From positions 65,266 to 129,265 of the forward strand of contig JAFLJL010013946.1 in assembly GCA_018398815.1 (NCBI GenBank): a stretch of DNA of 64,000 nucleotides. The letters are read 5' to 3'. The DNA comes from Conus ventricosus. Taxonomy: Eukaryota > Mollusca > Gastropoda > Neogastropoda > Conidae. The number at the start of each line of letters is the position of its first letter. Positions within the stretch are counted from its first letter, which is position 1. Position numbers and translations under genes: made by a program. Below the pieces are notes generated by a model. The model ran no database searches and had not been told where the DNA came from. It worked only from the letters and a program-made list of their open reading frames with translations. Positions 11,910 to 23,469 of this stretch are shown piece after piece.

Positions 11910-11985
11910 ATGATCCTTAAGGTCTAATGTTATGTCTAAATAAATAGTAAATTATTTAGACATAACATTAGACCTTAAGGATCAT
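11910..11985. repeat. Perfect 34-bp inverted repeat (hairpin)
   Basis: Arms 11910-11943 and 11952-11985 are exact reverse complements with an 8-nt spacer (ATAGTAAA). It lies just 5' of the Penelope coding remnant. Confidence 0.95.
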
Positions 11986-11999
11986 ACATACAAACCATA

Positions 12000-13075
12000 C
12001 AAAAAATACTAATGACACACCTGTCTATGTAGACATCAAAAGAAAACCACCCCCCCTCCATTTTAAAAACCATACCTAATTTTAAAAACAAAGATTATTT
12101 TAAATTGTCATGCAATGAGAAAGAATTTAACAGTGCAGCAGCCGAATACCAAGAGGCGCTGAAAAAAGTGGCTACAGCTACAAATTACAATGTAACCCAG
12201 ATAATAACTTGAACAGCAAATAAGAAAAAACAGGAAAAGAAAATTATATGGTATAACCCTCCATATGATGGAAGAACAAAACCTAAGTAGGAAAAGAATT
12301 CCTCAGAATCCTTAAAAATCATTCCAAAAGAACATGTACTATCTAAAATATTCAATAAAAACCCCATCAAGCTATCGTACTCTTGTATGCCCAACCTAAA
12401 AATATAATTGATTCTTCCAACAAAACCAAAAATAATTACCACCAAAAGGGTGACGAAAGGATATCTTGTAATTGCACAAAAAAGACCAGTGCCCTTGAAC
12501 AACAATGTCACTACAACAACATTTTGTACCAAGCTACGGGGAACAACAGACAGTATAAAGAAACATACATAGGGATCACGGTAAAAACCCTTTTAAAACC
12601 AGATATGCAAACCATAAACAGTCCAAAATGAAAAATATAAAAAAACAAACAGAATTAAGTAAATATATTTGGAAGCTTAAAGATAAGAAATAGGTTACAA
12701 CATATCATGGAATTATAAAAAGAGCAAACACCATACAACAACATTTCTAAAAAATGCAACTTAGTACTACAGAAAAGTGGCTGATATTATGTAAACCCCA
12801 TCTAGCATCCCCGAACTCTAAAGTAGAATAATAAACAATTGCAGGCATAAATGGAAATCCTTGTCAATGCACCATTTCCTTGACACGTCCCCCTGAAAGC
12901 GCCCCAAAAAAAATAAACTCTAAGGCCAGGGGCCACACGCGCACAGCTCACGCCCCCCACACAACCCCACTATATAATACCGGTGGCGTGCCCAGATTGT
13001 ACACCCTGATGAGAGCATTCGGCTCGAAACATTTTTGTTGGTTTTACTCTTCTTTTTAAAATCCCGTTTTAAAAA
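12000..13075 (+). mobile_element. Penelope-like element, GIY-YIG endonuclease end and pLTR-like region
   Basis: Broken coding text ends in a GIY-YIG endonuclease: NNILYQATG followed by ETYIGITVKTL (about 12515-12590; GIY-YIG-like box), with an upstream Cys/His-bearing SCNCTKKTS segment (about 12465-12490) and a distal KWLILCKPHLA segment (about 12776-12810). RT is not visible, so this is a 5'-truncated copy. It is followed by a GC-rich noncoding segment, TATATAA (12971-12977) and a hammerhead core. The same order is found on the minus strand at 1135-1566. Frame breaks are numerous. Confidence 0.78.
13003..13042 (+). ncRNA. Hammerhead ribozyme core (Penelope pLTR type)
   Basis: CTGATGA at 13006-13012, stem II GAGC/GCTC (13013-13025, loop ATTCG) and GAAAC at 13026-13030. 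A minimal stem III around ATTTTT and cleavage triplet GTT (13037-13039) follow. Stem I is closed by ACC (13003-13005) with GGT (13040-13042). Compared with the minus-strand copy at 1.2 kb, pairs in both stem I and stem II have changed together. Confidence 0.78.
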
Positions 13076-13078
13076 TGG

Positions 13079-13079
<1 letters not shown>

Positions 13080-13134
<55 letters not shown>

Positions 13135-13146
13135 CTCTCTTCTCTC

Positions 13147-13202
<56 letters not shown>

Positions 13203-13220
13203 CAGGCGCGCACACCCCAC

Positions 13221-13258
<38 letters not shown>

Positions 13259-13336
13259 ACACACACACACACAAAACGCGCGCACGGCGCGCGTGCGCAC
13301 GCGCACCACACACACACACACCACACACACACACAC
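13080..13336. repeat. (TC)n and (CA)n microsatellite block
   Basis: (TC)n 13080-13166 with TTC interruptions, then (CA)n stretches to 13336 interrupted by GCGCGCACGGCGCGCGTGCG-like purine/pyrimidine alternation at about 13276-13305. Confidence 0.95.
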
Positions 13337-13399
13337 AGTTACTCAGTTACTTTCCTTTTTTGGTGGAATATCACCAAAATACACTATCTCTAGATAAAT

Positions 13400-15260
13400 G
13401 GAAGCTTACTCTTCAAAATCACTGGGGGTTTTCGGACACCCAAAATCCCTTCGTTAAAGTTCCCGGGTTCTGGCAGTAACTTTTGTAAAAAAAACGCTGC
13501 TCATACAAAAACGGGGGCCAAACATAGCATGTACATTTACTTTGGGGTTTTGTTGTTGTTTTTTGTTTTTGTTTTTTGGATGTTTTTTGTTTTTTTTTTG
13601 TTTGTTTGTTTTTTTTGTTTGTTTTTGTTGTCCTTGTTTGGGGTTCCATTTATTTTGGGCATCGGGGGGAACGAAATGGTTGATCGTTTGGGCCAAAGAA
13701 AGCCACAAGAGAGAAACTGTCCAACCCCTTATATCCCCTGCCAGTTTGTAAAACCCCAAAAAATTAATGATTATTTTGAAGACCTCGGGAAAGGGGATTG
13801 GAAACACACACGAATAACAAACTTTTTTCAGATCCGCCAAAACCCTTAAGGACTTCCTCCCATCCACGTCGGGGGGGTTCGAAAAGGGAGGAAAAGGGTT
13901 TCTGTCCCCGGCAAAAACCCCGGGCCAATTCGAAATTTTACCCATCAAAACCTTTTTAAAGAGTAAAGAAGCCCCTTTTTTGAAAACGACCCCCCCCTGA
14001 GGTTTTCCCTGACGGGATGGGGTCTAGGTGGGAATTAAGGGGGGGTGATAAACCCCACACCCCCCGCAAGAACCCCCACAAAAAAGTTTTACATACAACA
14101 CCCCTTTTATTCACACCGGGCAAAAAAAGATTCCAACACACAAAACATGCAAAATCACAATCAAGAAATCCAAAACAAACTTCCCAAAATTCACAATCAA
14201 GCACCCCCAACACCCACAACTTTCACATTAAAATAAAAAATTTCACCATAGGGAGGGTACACAATCAAAATTACAGCATTCCAACACATATAAATTTAAT
14301 ACAAATTTATAAAAAAACTTTTTCCAGCATCAAACCCCCTTCTAACCCCATGGATTTGCGTCCAAACCCGGGCCTCGTAAAGGGTCTACTGGGAGCCCCC
14401 CCGGTCGCAAAGGTTTGCTCCAAAACCGGGGGGTTCCCGCAGGGGGGCCCCAAAAAAGCCGACACCCTCGACTCACAAGCAGGCAGTGAAGAGCGTTTCC
14501 CGGGGGGGGGGGGGGGGGGAAACTTTGGCGCTGTTTCAAAGGCCCTGACGGGGGCCAGGGCCGGGCCAGTCAACGGCGGGCCCCTCCCCCAGCCCCGGTC
14601 CCGGCCCCAAGGCGTGGCCTCGACCGGGCCCCCCCGGGCACCTTTCCAGCCCGGGGGTTTCCCAGCCAAGTGGGGCCCAACCACAGGGTGGCACCTTTCC
14701 GGGGCCCCTTGGTCCCGGCCAGAGCGGGGCCTAAACCCCAGCACGTGGCACCATCCATCCGGGGTCTCAGCCAAGCGTGGCCTCAACCACACTGGCACCA
14801 CCCACCCCCAAACCTCCCGGGTGAACCCCCCGGGAAAAGGGGGGGGGGGGGGAAGTAGTTTGGGAGGAGAGGAAGAAAGGGGGGGAAAGGGGAAAAAAGG
14901 GAAAGGAAAGAAAAAGAAGGGTACGGGAAAACCCCGCCGTCAGTACAGTCGACCCATCCCTGTAAAAATCTTAACAGCCACTCGCATGGGGGGCGGGGGG
15001 GAAATTAACTAAACGCACACAGTAAACCCATCAAATTTCGGGTTTTTGTTTCATAGGGTCTTCTCACCCCCGATTGGGAGGTAAAAAAACTGCTTAAATC
15101 GACAGGTTATAAAACAAATATGAATTTCTTTCCCCCCTTCTCTCCTCACGGGTTTTAAAATTTGCCTTTTTTTAAAGGGAAAAAAACCCAAAACAGCGAC
15201 CCTCGGTTCATACCTGCCACCCCCATTTGCAAATAATAATTCAATGGGATAATTGTCACA
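13400..15260. other. Homopolymer-rich block of doubtful sequence quality
   Basis: The text is dominated by runs such as T8-9, C7-8 and G18 (14503-14519), unlike anything else in the window. Long open frames here (for example 14017-15012 plus) are low-complexity Pro/Gly/Lys text with no domain and are not called genes. A degenerate GC-rich tandem array with a unit of about 50 bp (GGGGTCTCAGCCAAGCGTGG-like) lies at 14575-14815. Confidence 0.5.
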
Positions 15261-16400
15261 TTTAAAAATAACACAAATCTCCAACCACGCATCCGAACGA
15301 CAAATCATGCGTACGCACGCTCGCGAACATAAAACTCGTTCTCCTTGCACACACAAACAGACGGTGGCCGAAGGATAAAAGTCCGGCGAATGTGACAGGG
15401 GCGGACGAGCGAGACCAAGCAAGTTCCAACCCTGAATCACCAGGTTCTCTCCCATCCTCACCGACTACCGCATCACCAGATGCATAAACAGGAGAAAGAA
15501 TTTTGGAAATAATTTAGAATGGCCCGGTTAAAGATTGAATTAACCAGAGAAAAGGTCTCAAACAATATTTTCTCTTACAATTTCGCAAACAAAAGAAAAT
15601 TGCGCAAAAAGAAGAAAGAATAGCCGGCTAACAACAACAAACCAAAACAAACAAACCACGAAACTGATGCTTACCAGCTACCCGTGGGTGACCCAGAAGA
15701 GGCGGGTCAAACGACTCTCTCTGCCCTCTGTCCAGTCGAGAGGACAGAGGCACAGGTGCGGAGAAAGAAGAAGTGATGTCCCTCTCCTACAGGCCGACTG
15801 TAGGAAACTGAAGATACCGACTGTACCTCGATGATACGGTGAAGAACCAAGACCGGAGCAGGCGCTCCCAGAGACATCTTCCGCTCGAGTGAAGAGCTAA
15901 CCTCCCTCAGCAATGGCGGCCAACATGCCATGCTGCGTACAGAGTGAGTACTTCAAACTAAAAGAAACGAAGCACGTGGACAGGTAAAAAGACAGGCAAG
16001 AGGCCGATAGACAGCAAGTTCGAGAGAAAGGTACCAGCCACCCGTGAACCTACAGGATAAATAGCACGGGGAGAGAACAGCATTTTACCAATCCTGGCTC
16101 ACTTGCTCCTCCACCAAGTTTTTGGGCGAAAGTGGCCTAAAAGCCGCCTTTCCTGTTCTCTGACAAGTAAGACTTCAATAACCAAAAAATAACGTCCCTA
16201 CAAACAAACATACTGTGTAGGGTTATCCGTTTTCAATACAATTTACTAAACTTTTCAGATTTTAATAACATCATTTTCACGCATACAGTCTATACTGTTC
16301 TCTAAAGTATGTTTTCAATGAAAGTGTAAAGAAATTCTCATGGTAGTCAACAAAGCTGTTTTTTTCACAGCGACCAAACATTTTTCATGTAGTCATCAAG
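15261..16400. other. No gene seen
   Basis: Unique-looking sequence up to the N gap. No ORF with a recognisable motif. Confidence 0.4.
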
Positions 16401-16500
16401 NNNNNNNNNNNNNNNNNNNNNNNNNNNNNNNNNNNNNNNNNNNNNNNNNNNNNNNNNNNNNNNNNNNNNNNNNNNNNNNNNNNNNNNNNNNNNNNNNNNN
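16401..16500. other. Assembly gap (100 N)
   Basis: Exactly 100 N, the usual placeholder for a gap of unknown size. It removes the C-terminal part of the transposase to its right. Confidence 0.99.
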
Positions 16501-16943
16501 CAACACAGACTCGGCATTCGTCACTGAACAGCACTTCATTCCATCTGCTGCCAGTTGCATGTTGATGGCCAAGTTCTGCGATGAGTCTGTGTTGTGCATC
16601 AATCTCGAACCCCGATATGGACGGCGACAAAAAGGTGGTTTCGACGCAGCAGACGAATTATTGTCGATGGCGACGTGTTGTTGTGCCTGGCAGTGGTGGA
16701 AGCGCTTTGGTAGGGGTCATTCCTAAATGAGCGCACCACCTGTCTCTGTGTCCGTGCGGTCAACGCTTGTGGTCGGCCTGCTCGTGGAGCGTCTGCTGTG
16801 GAGCCAGTCACCAGATAGCGGTTCCTCAGTCGATAAATTGTCGAGTGGTGGACATTCAGTCTGGCTGCGATCACCTGGGCTGACGAGCCTGCGTACAACA
16901 TACCAATGGCCCGTTCTCTGTCATTTTTCGTGAGACGCGGCAT
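16501..16943 (-). pseudogene. Tc1/mariner-like transposase, N-terminal part
   Basis: The start is the ATG at 16943 (MPRLTKNDRERAIGMLYAG). The first about 115 residues hold the paired helix-turn-helix DNA-binding domain: AQVIAARLNVHHSTIYRLRNRY, then a GRP linker (PRAGRPQALT) and a second HTH (SPSTIIRLLRRNHL). After a frame break near 16600, text typical of the first catalytic Asp region appears (NEVLFSDECR) and is then cut by the N gap. It is truncated on this assembly; whether the rest exists in the genome cannot be told. Confidence 0.8.
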
Positions 16944-17265
16944 CTTGCTTTTTTACCTGTGTGTTGCACCTTTGATGCGCTCCTGTTTTTCAACCCATTT
17001 CAGTTTGGAGATGTGAGCAGTATTCTGAGCAGGAGCATTTTTTTCACGGGTTGTGTCTTGGCTACAGTGTAGAAGCTTGAACAACCGCAATAGCAGTTCC
17101 CACGTGCCTCACTAACCACACTGACCACAGCCGAATCTGATGAAAACGAAAGCACATAAAGAAACCAGTCTTCAGCATGCCTGACCCACAGACCCAGACT
17201 CCACACTAAAGTCTGTTTCCAGAAGGGACAGTAAAGGATTGTTTTTTCGCGTTTCTTTTGACAAA
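16944..17265. other. Probable transposon 5' flank, no gene
   Basis: Sequence upstream of the transposase start. I could not define a terminal inverted repeat with confidence because the partner end is near or in the gap. Confidence 0.35.
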
Positions 17266-17267
17266 GG

Positions 17268-17326
<59 letters not shown>
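17268..17326. repeat. (TA)n microsatellite
   Basis: Perfect TA tract, then imperfect CATA/CACA to 17400. Confidence 0.95.
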
Positions 17327-17332
<6 letters not shown>

Positions 17333-17739
17333 ACCACACATATACACATATACATACATATACATACACATATACGAGCGCGCACGCGCTTACACCCACA
17401 CATACTCAAACGAAAAAATTCAGCGATATACAACTAAAGTTGATTATGTCAAACAGATGATAACAAGGACATAGTACTTCGATTTAATCTCTTCTTTCAT
17501 AGGAACTTTCATTTCACGTTTCAGTTTGTAAATCGGCACGCTAGAAGACTCAAAGCGGTGGTTTATCCTTAGAGAAGTTTAATAATTTTTTGTATCAGAC
17601 GATATCACTACTCACTTCGAGTCAGAAGAAAACAAAAAGTAATAAGTGTAAACATTTCTTAATCTGGGTTTTTATTATTTTTTAAAATATTTTTGTTGTT
17701 GTTGTTTTGAGGAATGCACAGTAAAAGCTAAGGAAAAAA

Positions 17740-20000
17740 TTATATTTTGAGTAAACTGCTATAGGGATACCATTTTAGTTGGAACTCGTATTGCTTCATC
17801 TCTAAATCATTTGCATATTTTTCTATCTTGTATTTGATACGCAATTCTTTCAAAAAGACATTTATGTTTGGCTTTGTTTTGTTTATTCTGCATTTGTATA
17901 CATGAAATTTTCCAAACAAAATAGTAAGGTCAAATACTTCATCAGTTTTACTGTTGTCTTCTGTGCCAAAGAGGACACGTTCAAAGTTTAAATGAAGACG
18001 TTTGCAGTTTCCACAGTTTTCTTTCATGACTTTCTCTAATTCCCGCCAAAAAAGACATGAATGTTGACAGGTAAATAAGTAGTGTTCTATTGTATCTTTC
18101 TCTTTTTGGCAGAAATTACACAAACTACTGTCAGCAACGCCAATTTTGCTTAAGACATTATTTGTCACCAGAATTCTATAGCATATTCTGGTTTGAAACC
18201 ATTTTAATTTAACTTCTTTTATTTTCCTTATTTTGTTTTAACACTACTTCCCAATCAATCGGTGTATTATCGAATGTCTTTTCAAATCGCATGAAAGGCT
18301 TGATATTTAATGTTTCAATTTTTTCTAGAAGCAATTCATAGTATACCTTTGATCCTCCTTGTACATTAACTATCGACTGTACAGCTTTACTCACTTTTTC
18401 GGTTACATTATCTTGAATACGGATATTTCTACTCCTCTGATATTTTTTTATTGATTGTATACAACTTGTGGATTCTAAAAAGTTCGTTTTGTTCCGACTT
18501 TTTGGATAAATGATCTAAAAGGCAGGGAATTGCCGTTTTCATCCAGTAAATCCTTTACTAGATATATATTATTTTGTGTCCATTTCTTGTAATGAAAAGT
18601 CTTGTTGGCAATCTTGAATTTTTCATTGTAGAATATGGGCTTTGATGCAAGTTCATGCCCTTCATTTAATTCTATTTGATTACAACATTGACTATATGCG
18701 CCGAAAACATCTCTCCAGAAGTCGTTAGAACTAGTTTTACTAAAAAAACTGCGTTCCAATTTTATGAATTGATTCTAATTCTGGACATTGTGATAGCAAC
18801 ATTACCACCCATTTTGGTTTTTTGGTTAATATCTTCCTTATCCACATTAGTTTCAATGCCTTTATATATTCTTCCATTTTTGGAATACCTATCCCTCCAT
18901 TTTCAGTGTTGTGCACTGAATATTTGCGTTTGATTTTGTCCATTATATTTTCCCATACAAACTCAAAACAACTTTTCTGAATTTTCTTGATCTGAGTGTC
19001 TGGCGGATTTGAAGAAGTATCCAAAGAAAGATAATCTTTGAAAGGATTAAGGATTTTAGTACCGCTACTCTGCCCAGAGGTGTTATTGTTCTTTGTAGCC
19101 AAATTCTAAATACTTTTTTTTACTTCGAAGAGTTTGTCTCCTATGTTTATTTCAACCATGTTTGACAAATCATTAGAAAACCATTGCCCCAGTATTTTAA
19201 ATGTATGTGGGTTCCATTTCATCTGCTTATGGTTTTAATAAGTTTCTTTCGAGTTTTTCTTACTACCAAGCTATACGTTTAGAGTCTTTTCATAATTCAA
19301 TTTAAGACGCGAGATGGCATCAAACTCATCAAGTGTATCAAACAATTTTACATATGAACGTCTGTCACCTTCTAAAGTACAGGTGGTGTCATCTGCAAAC
19401 TGACTTATCTTGAATTCTGTATCTGCTATTTTTATACCCCTTATAGCAGTATCTTCTCTTATTTTGCAAGCTAGTAATTCTACACATAAAACAAACAAGT
19501 ACGGAGAAATTGGTCTCCCTGGCGACAGCCTCTTTGGATTTTAAAGCTTGTTGACATTTTACCATTTACAGTTACGTATGCCTTTATGTTCGTATAAAAG
19601 ACTGAAATCCAGTTACGGACAAATTCACCGAACCCATATGCTTTTAATACCTCATTCATATACGGCCAATCTACTGTATCGAATGCTTTTTCGAAGTCAA
19701 TAGAAACGAGTAACCCAGGAAACTGATTTTCTTCAAGATAGTGTATCATGTCATAAATTGTCCTAAGATTATCTCCAACATACCTTCCAGGTACAAATCC
19801 TGTTTGATCTTCATTAATAAGTTTAGGCAAGGCTGACTTGATTCTATTTGCAATGCACGATGATCCAATTTTGTAAACAACATTAAGTAACGTTATTGGC
19901 CTCCAGTTTTTTAGATATTCCTTTGGTTTATCTTGTTTCGGTATGCATATAATGATGCCTTCCTTTTGTGTGATTGATAATTCTCCTTTCAAATACCCCC
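17740..20000 (-). pseudogene. L1/Tx1-like LINE, RT to C-terminus (5'-truncated)
   Basis: Minus-strand RT begins at about 19992 with EGIIICIPKQDKP and KNWRPITLLNVVYKI. Next come DQTGFVPGR, SIDFEKAFDTVDW and QRGCRQGDQ, and after a frame break the catalytic FADDTTCTL (about 19380). The downstream thumb and C-terminal pieces at 19102-18740, 18759-18475 and 18394-18209 lead to a Cys-rich terminal motif CNFCQKEKDTIEHYLFTC (about 18130-18080). It is truncated at its 5' side exactly at a (TC)n tract and has at least five frame breaks. The clade is judged by the motif style only. Confidence 0.85.
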
Positions 20001-20001
20001 C

Positions 20002-20037
<36 letters not shown>

Positions 20038-20042
20038 CTCTC

Positions 20043-20100
<58 letters not shown>
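20000..20100. repeat. (TC)n microsatellite
   Basis: Interrupted TC tract at the 5' truncation point of the L1/Tx1-like LINE. Confidence 0.95.
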
Positions 20101-20103
<3 letters not shown>

Positions 20104-20690
20104 CGCACAGCTCTCATTCTTTCATATGTTATCTAAAGGATATTCTCAAACATGCCCGATTATTCTTTCTCTAGAACTGTCTGCATATCAGTAAGCATAG
20201 CCAATGGAAAATCGTGACAAGCATATGCGAATGTTATTCTGTCAGCTTCTACAACATTCTCGAACCTTCGGAAATGCGCTAGCAGCTTATGGAAACCTGG
20301 GGTGAACATTCTATAATCTTGAATATTCCAATCGCATTATCAATCAATCAAAAAACAACACTGCAAAATCAGGCATACGTTCACTTTCCAAATGTTTGAA
20401 GAAATCGACGATTGTAGTACACGGACCGAAAATACAAAGATCTGCAAGGGATAAGTAAAATGAGGCTTACAACTCGTTGTTATTGTTATGACGCCTTTCA
20501 CGAACGTTCCTCCTCTCTTGTCTCCCTTTTAGATTGTAACATAACGCCCCATTGAAAGACACTTCACAAATTTCTAAAAACAAACTTTTACAATTTAAAA
20601 GAAATGTCAAATGATTTAGAAACAAAAACTCAACTGGCAACACGCACCCAGTTCAAAGTGTACAACTAGTACAAGTCTGGCACTAGTTAA
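20101..20690. other. No gene seen
   Basis: No ORF or repeat recognised. A similar phrase (ATAAGTxAAA...GGCTTACAACTCGT...TATGACG) occurs at 20448-20490 and 22666-22715, suggesting the two stretches share a diverged interspersed repeat. Confidence 0.4.
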
Positions 20691-21361
20691 AAAGCAGATT
20701 GTCTCTGCCTTTCACATATTCAACCTTCATTTCAAAGTTTTGAAGGCACATGCCCAGCACATGACTACTGTTCATTAACTTGGCAGATTTAAAAAAATAT
20801 TTAAAAAAAACGATAAAGGTTTGTGGTCAGTACGCTATACAAAGCGAACCCCCTGGAAAAAACATTTCAAATTGTCGTACTACCCACATAATAGCAAGGC
20901 ACTCCTTCTCCAGGGTAGCATACTTCTTCTCTGCGCTGGATGGTTTCTTGGGAACAGTTTTCCGTCATGTTCTGCATGAGGACTGCACCAACACCCTCGT
21001 CAGAGGCATCAGTGTTGAGCACAAACGTCTTGTTAGGGTCAGGCAACCAAAGCAAAGGGAGTTCTTCACAGTGTTTAAGGATCGGTCTTGTGCCTCTCCC
21101 CACTCCATGTTGGTTGGGTTTCATTTTGTGCAGAAGGTCCGACATTGGAACAGTCACAGTTGCAAGGTGAGGCATGTATTCTCTGTAGAACCCCACAAAG
21201 CCGAGAAAGGACCGCAATTGTTTCTTTGTCTGGGGACAAAGTGCTTCCGGAATTGTTGCCACATTGTCCTTGAGCACCCCCTTCATTCCTTCTTGGAGAC
21301 GGTGACCAATGAAGTCAATATTATCTGCACTATTAACACACTTGCTGGGCTTCGTAGTCAA
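20690..21361 (-). pseudogene. Ty3/gypsy (GMR1-like) RT C-terminus and RNase H
   Basis: The minus-strand frame from 21361 reads KPSKCVNSADNIDFIGHRL (RT thumb), KKQLRSFLGFVGFYREYMP, and then the RNase H start FVLNTDASDEGVGAVLMQ (catalytic Asp in TDAS). After a break, further RNase H/connection text (LGMCLQNFEMKVEYVKGRD) follows near 20760-20710. The style matches elements whose integrase precedes RT (GMR1 clade), of which the complementary gag-PR-INT part is seen at 56.6-58.3 kb. Fragment only. Confidence 0.8.
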
Positions 21362-21399
21362 GTTGGCAGAAGACAGCCATTCGAACAGCTTCCAAAAAA

Positions 21400-22150
21400 T
21401 TTCCAGGACTCCAGCTTGTCAACCATCTCTTTCTTCACTTCCCAGGTGTCCCCAAGCTGTGCTAGGGTTTGCACGAATGCTGGCTTCTGCTGAAAAACTT
21501 CACTGCCTCCACTTTGCCTTTGCATTTAAAGGCACTAGGTGAGTCACAGCCAGTGAAAACATGCAGCGACAGAGGAGCGGAGTAGATTGGCTGAGTGAGT
21601 CCTCTGGCAAGGTCACTTATGTCTATCAGTCGCTTCTTGTTGCCTTTGCCTGTATCAAAGAAGAGTGTCATACGATCCAGCTAAGAGGCAAAGTTCAACA
21701 GGATGAAAAACACATTTGTGTCAGGACTCTTCAAACGATTGTACTTGTATCCTTGCTCTTGTCCATACTTAGAGTACAGAATGACACGTGAGTCTGTCTC
21801 CTTGGGTAGCTGACAAGGAATGTAGCTCCTCTTTGTCAGTCGTTTCACCATCAGTTGATGTCAGCTTGAATGTTTTCCCTTCACAGACAAGGACTGTGTT
21901 CCTTCCCTGGTGCTTTTCAGCAAAAGTCAGTCAGTAGCAGTTGAGTGAACTGAACTTTGTTCTCATCGTTGGCCAGGAAGGCTTTCCAATCAATCTGCAG
22001 GTCACTTTGTGCTGTCTCCTTTCAGGATGATCTTGTCACCACACCCTCTTCTGTTTTGTTCCATCGACTTCACTGAATATTCTTGGTGCATACCTGTGCT
22101 GAACACAGAGTCAACAGACGGTGGCACCATGTCGTACAGCTTCTGGCAGA
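21400..22150 (-). pseudogene. PIN/5'-nuclease-like repeat gene, copy 1 (C-terminal part)
   Basis: Minus-strand text in broken frames includes TDSRVILYSKYGQEQGYKY, SPDTNVFFILLNFA, TLFFDTGKGNKKRLIDISDLA and LHVFTGCDSPSAFK. The conserved acidic residues (D in SPDT, D in TGCDS) and spacing recall FEN/XPG-like PIN nucleases, as in copy 2 at 24.0-26.5 kb. In my memory such genes are multicopy in many invertebrate genomes, but I know no established function. Its C-terminal end (LGDTWEVKKEMVDKLE, near 21400) abuts the gypsy fragment. Confidence 0.5.
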
Positions 22151-23440
22151 TCTAGCGAAAGTTTGGAGAGACTTGCTGCATAGCATGGAATGTTGCATTG
22201 CTATTGATGATTATTAACATTTTCATGAACGGACTTGAGCGGCGTTCACCGTGGCGAGAGGACGTGTCGACACAGCGCTCCGCAATGTATGGTCTCGCCT
22301 AGCTATGCGTCGCTGAGCCAACGTTCACAGGAAAGAGGAAAAGTGTTGCCATAATGTTTGGGAATGCTTGTCAACGCAAAAAAATACGAATGCCTTCTAG
22401 TAAGGTGAGAGGTTGATATAGTAACAAAAGAAAACATCGCAAGAACCACGTCTTGAAAAATGGGAAGGTGACTTAATTGTGAGTGCTGACATTATTGTGA
22501 GTATTGACATTATTGTGAGTACTGACATTAGCTGTCTCTCTGTCTCGCTTTTTGTTTTCAACACACGGCGCTGGCTCTTAGCTGGATATTATGACAAAAC
22601 CCAAGAAAACTAAAAAATAGATCAACGATGGCACAACACTGACCGAAAAATACAAAAATCTAAACGTGATAAGTTAAAGAAGGCTTGCAACTCGTCATAA
22701 TTGCTATGACGAATTTCGCAAAAGTTCTTCCTCTCCTGTCTTCCTTTTAAATTGTAACAGACACGTCAGAAGAAACTGAAAGCCAGTCTCATTAGACACG
22801 TCAGAAGACACTGAAAGCCAGTCTCATTAGACACGTCAGAAGAAACTGAAAGCCAGTCTCATTGTTAAATGGTATGTAATTGGAGTCACCATGCTTTGCC
22901 AACAGTTAAAAAAAAAAAAAAAAAAACCTTGGTCGGGTCAATCTACAGAAATGCACCCTTTGATCTGAAAAATAAAATGCTATAGAATTTTTTGTTTTCA
23001 AATGGTGGTAATATGATGTTTGAAGCATCTTTTGCTCAAAGTTTACCAAATTATACTTTAACATTAAAAAGTTATAGTAGCGTGGCTGCGCCTATCCCAG
23101 TCCGTCCGTCAGTCAGTCTTTGGAAACTTTACCATTAGGGTTTTCTCAAAAACTTTATAAATGAAAGCTTGAAACTTGGCTTGAAGTAACGAGGTAACAA
23201 GTCCTTTTGATACACATATGTTTTACTTACTGTTAAGGTGAAGGTCACATGAGTTCTTTGAAAGGTCAAAATACTTGGGGTTTTTCTTTTTTTTTCTTTT
23301 TTTTTAATTATTGAAGATAACCTGCGTGAACTTCAAATTAGAATATTGGTAGTTGAAGTTGTATCGTTTTTGACAACATCCATGGTGGTAGACATCTGTA
23401 AAGGTCGAGGCAAATAGGTACATACCCTAGAAGTGTTAAC
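22151..23440. other. Noncoding; holds a 35-bp triplicated repeat
   Basis: No gene recognised. At 22758-22863 a 35-bp unit beginning GACACGTCAGAAGAAAC is repeated three times in tandem with one substitution. Confidence 0.55.
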
Positions 23441-23469
23441 ATTTGGCATGTTCGGGGCATTACATGTAT

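Noticed and set aside
14017..15012. 331-codon open frame
   Set aside because: Pro/Gly/Lys low-complexity text in the homopolymer-rich block, overlapped by several equally open frames; no domain and probably bad sequence.
22758..22863. Possible CRISPR-like array (three 35-bp units)
   Set aside because: Units are contiguous without spacers, in a eukaryotic context; it is a simple tandem repeat.
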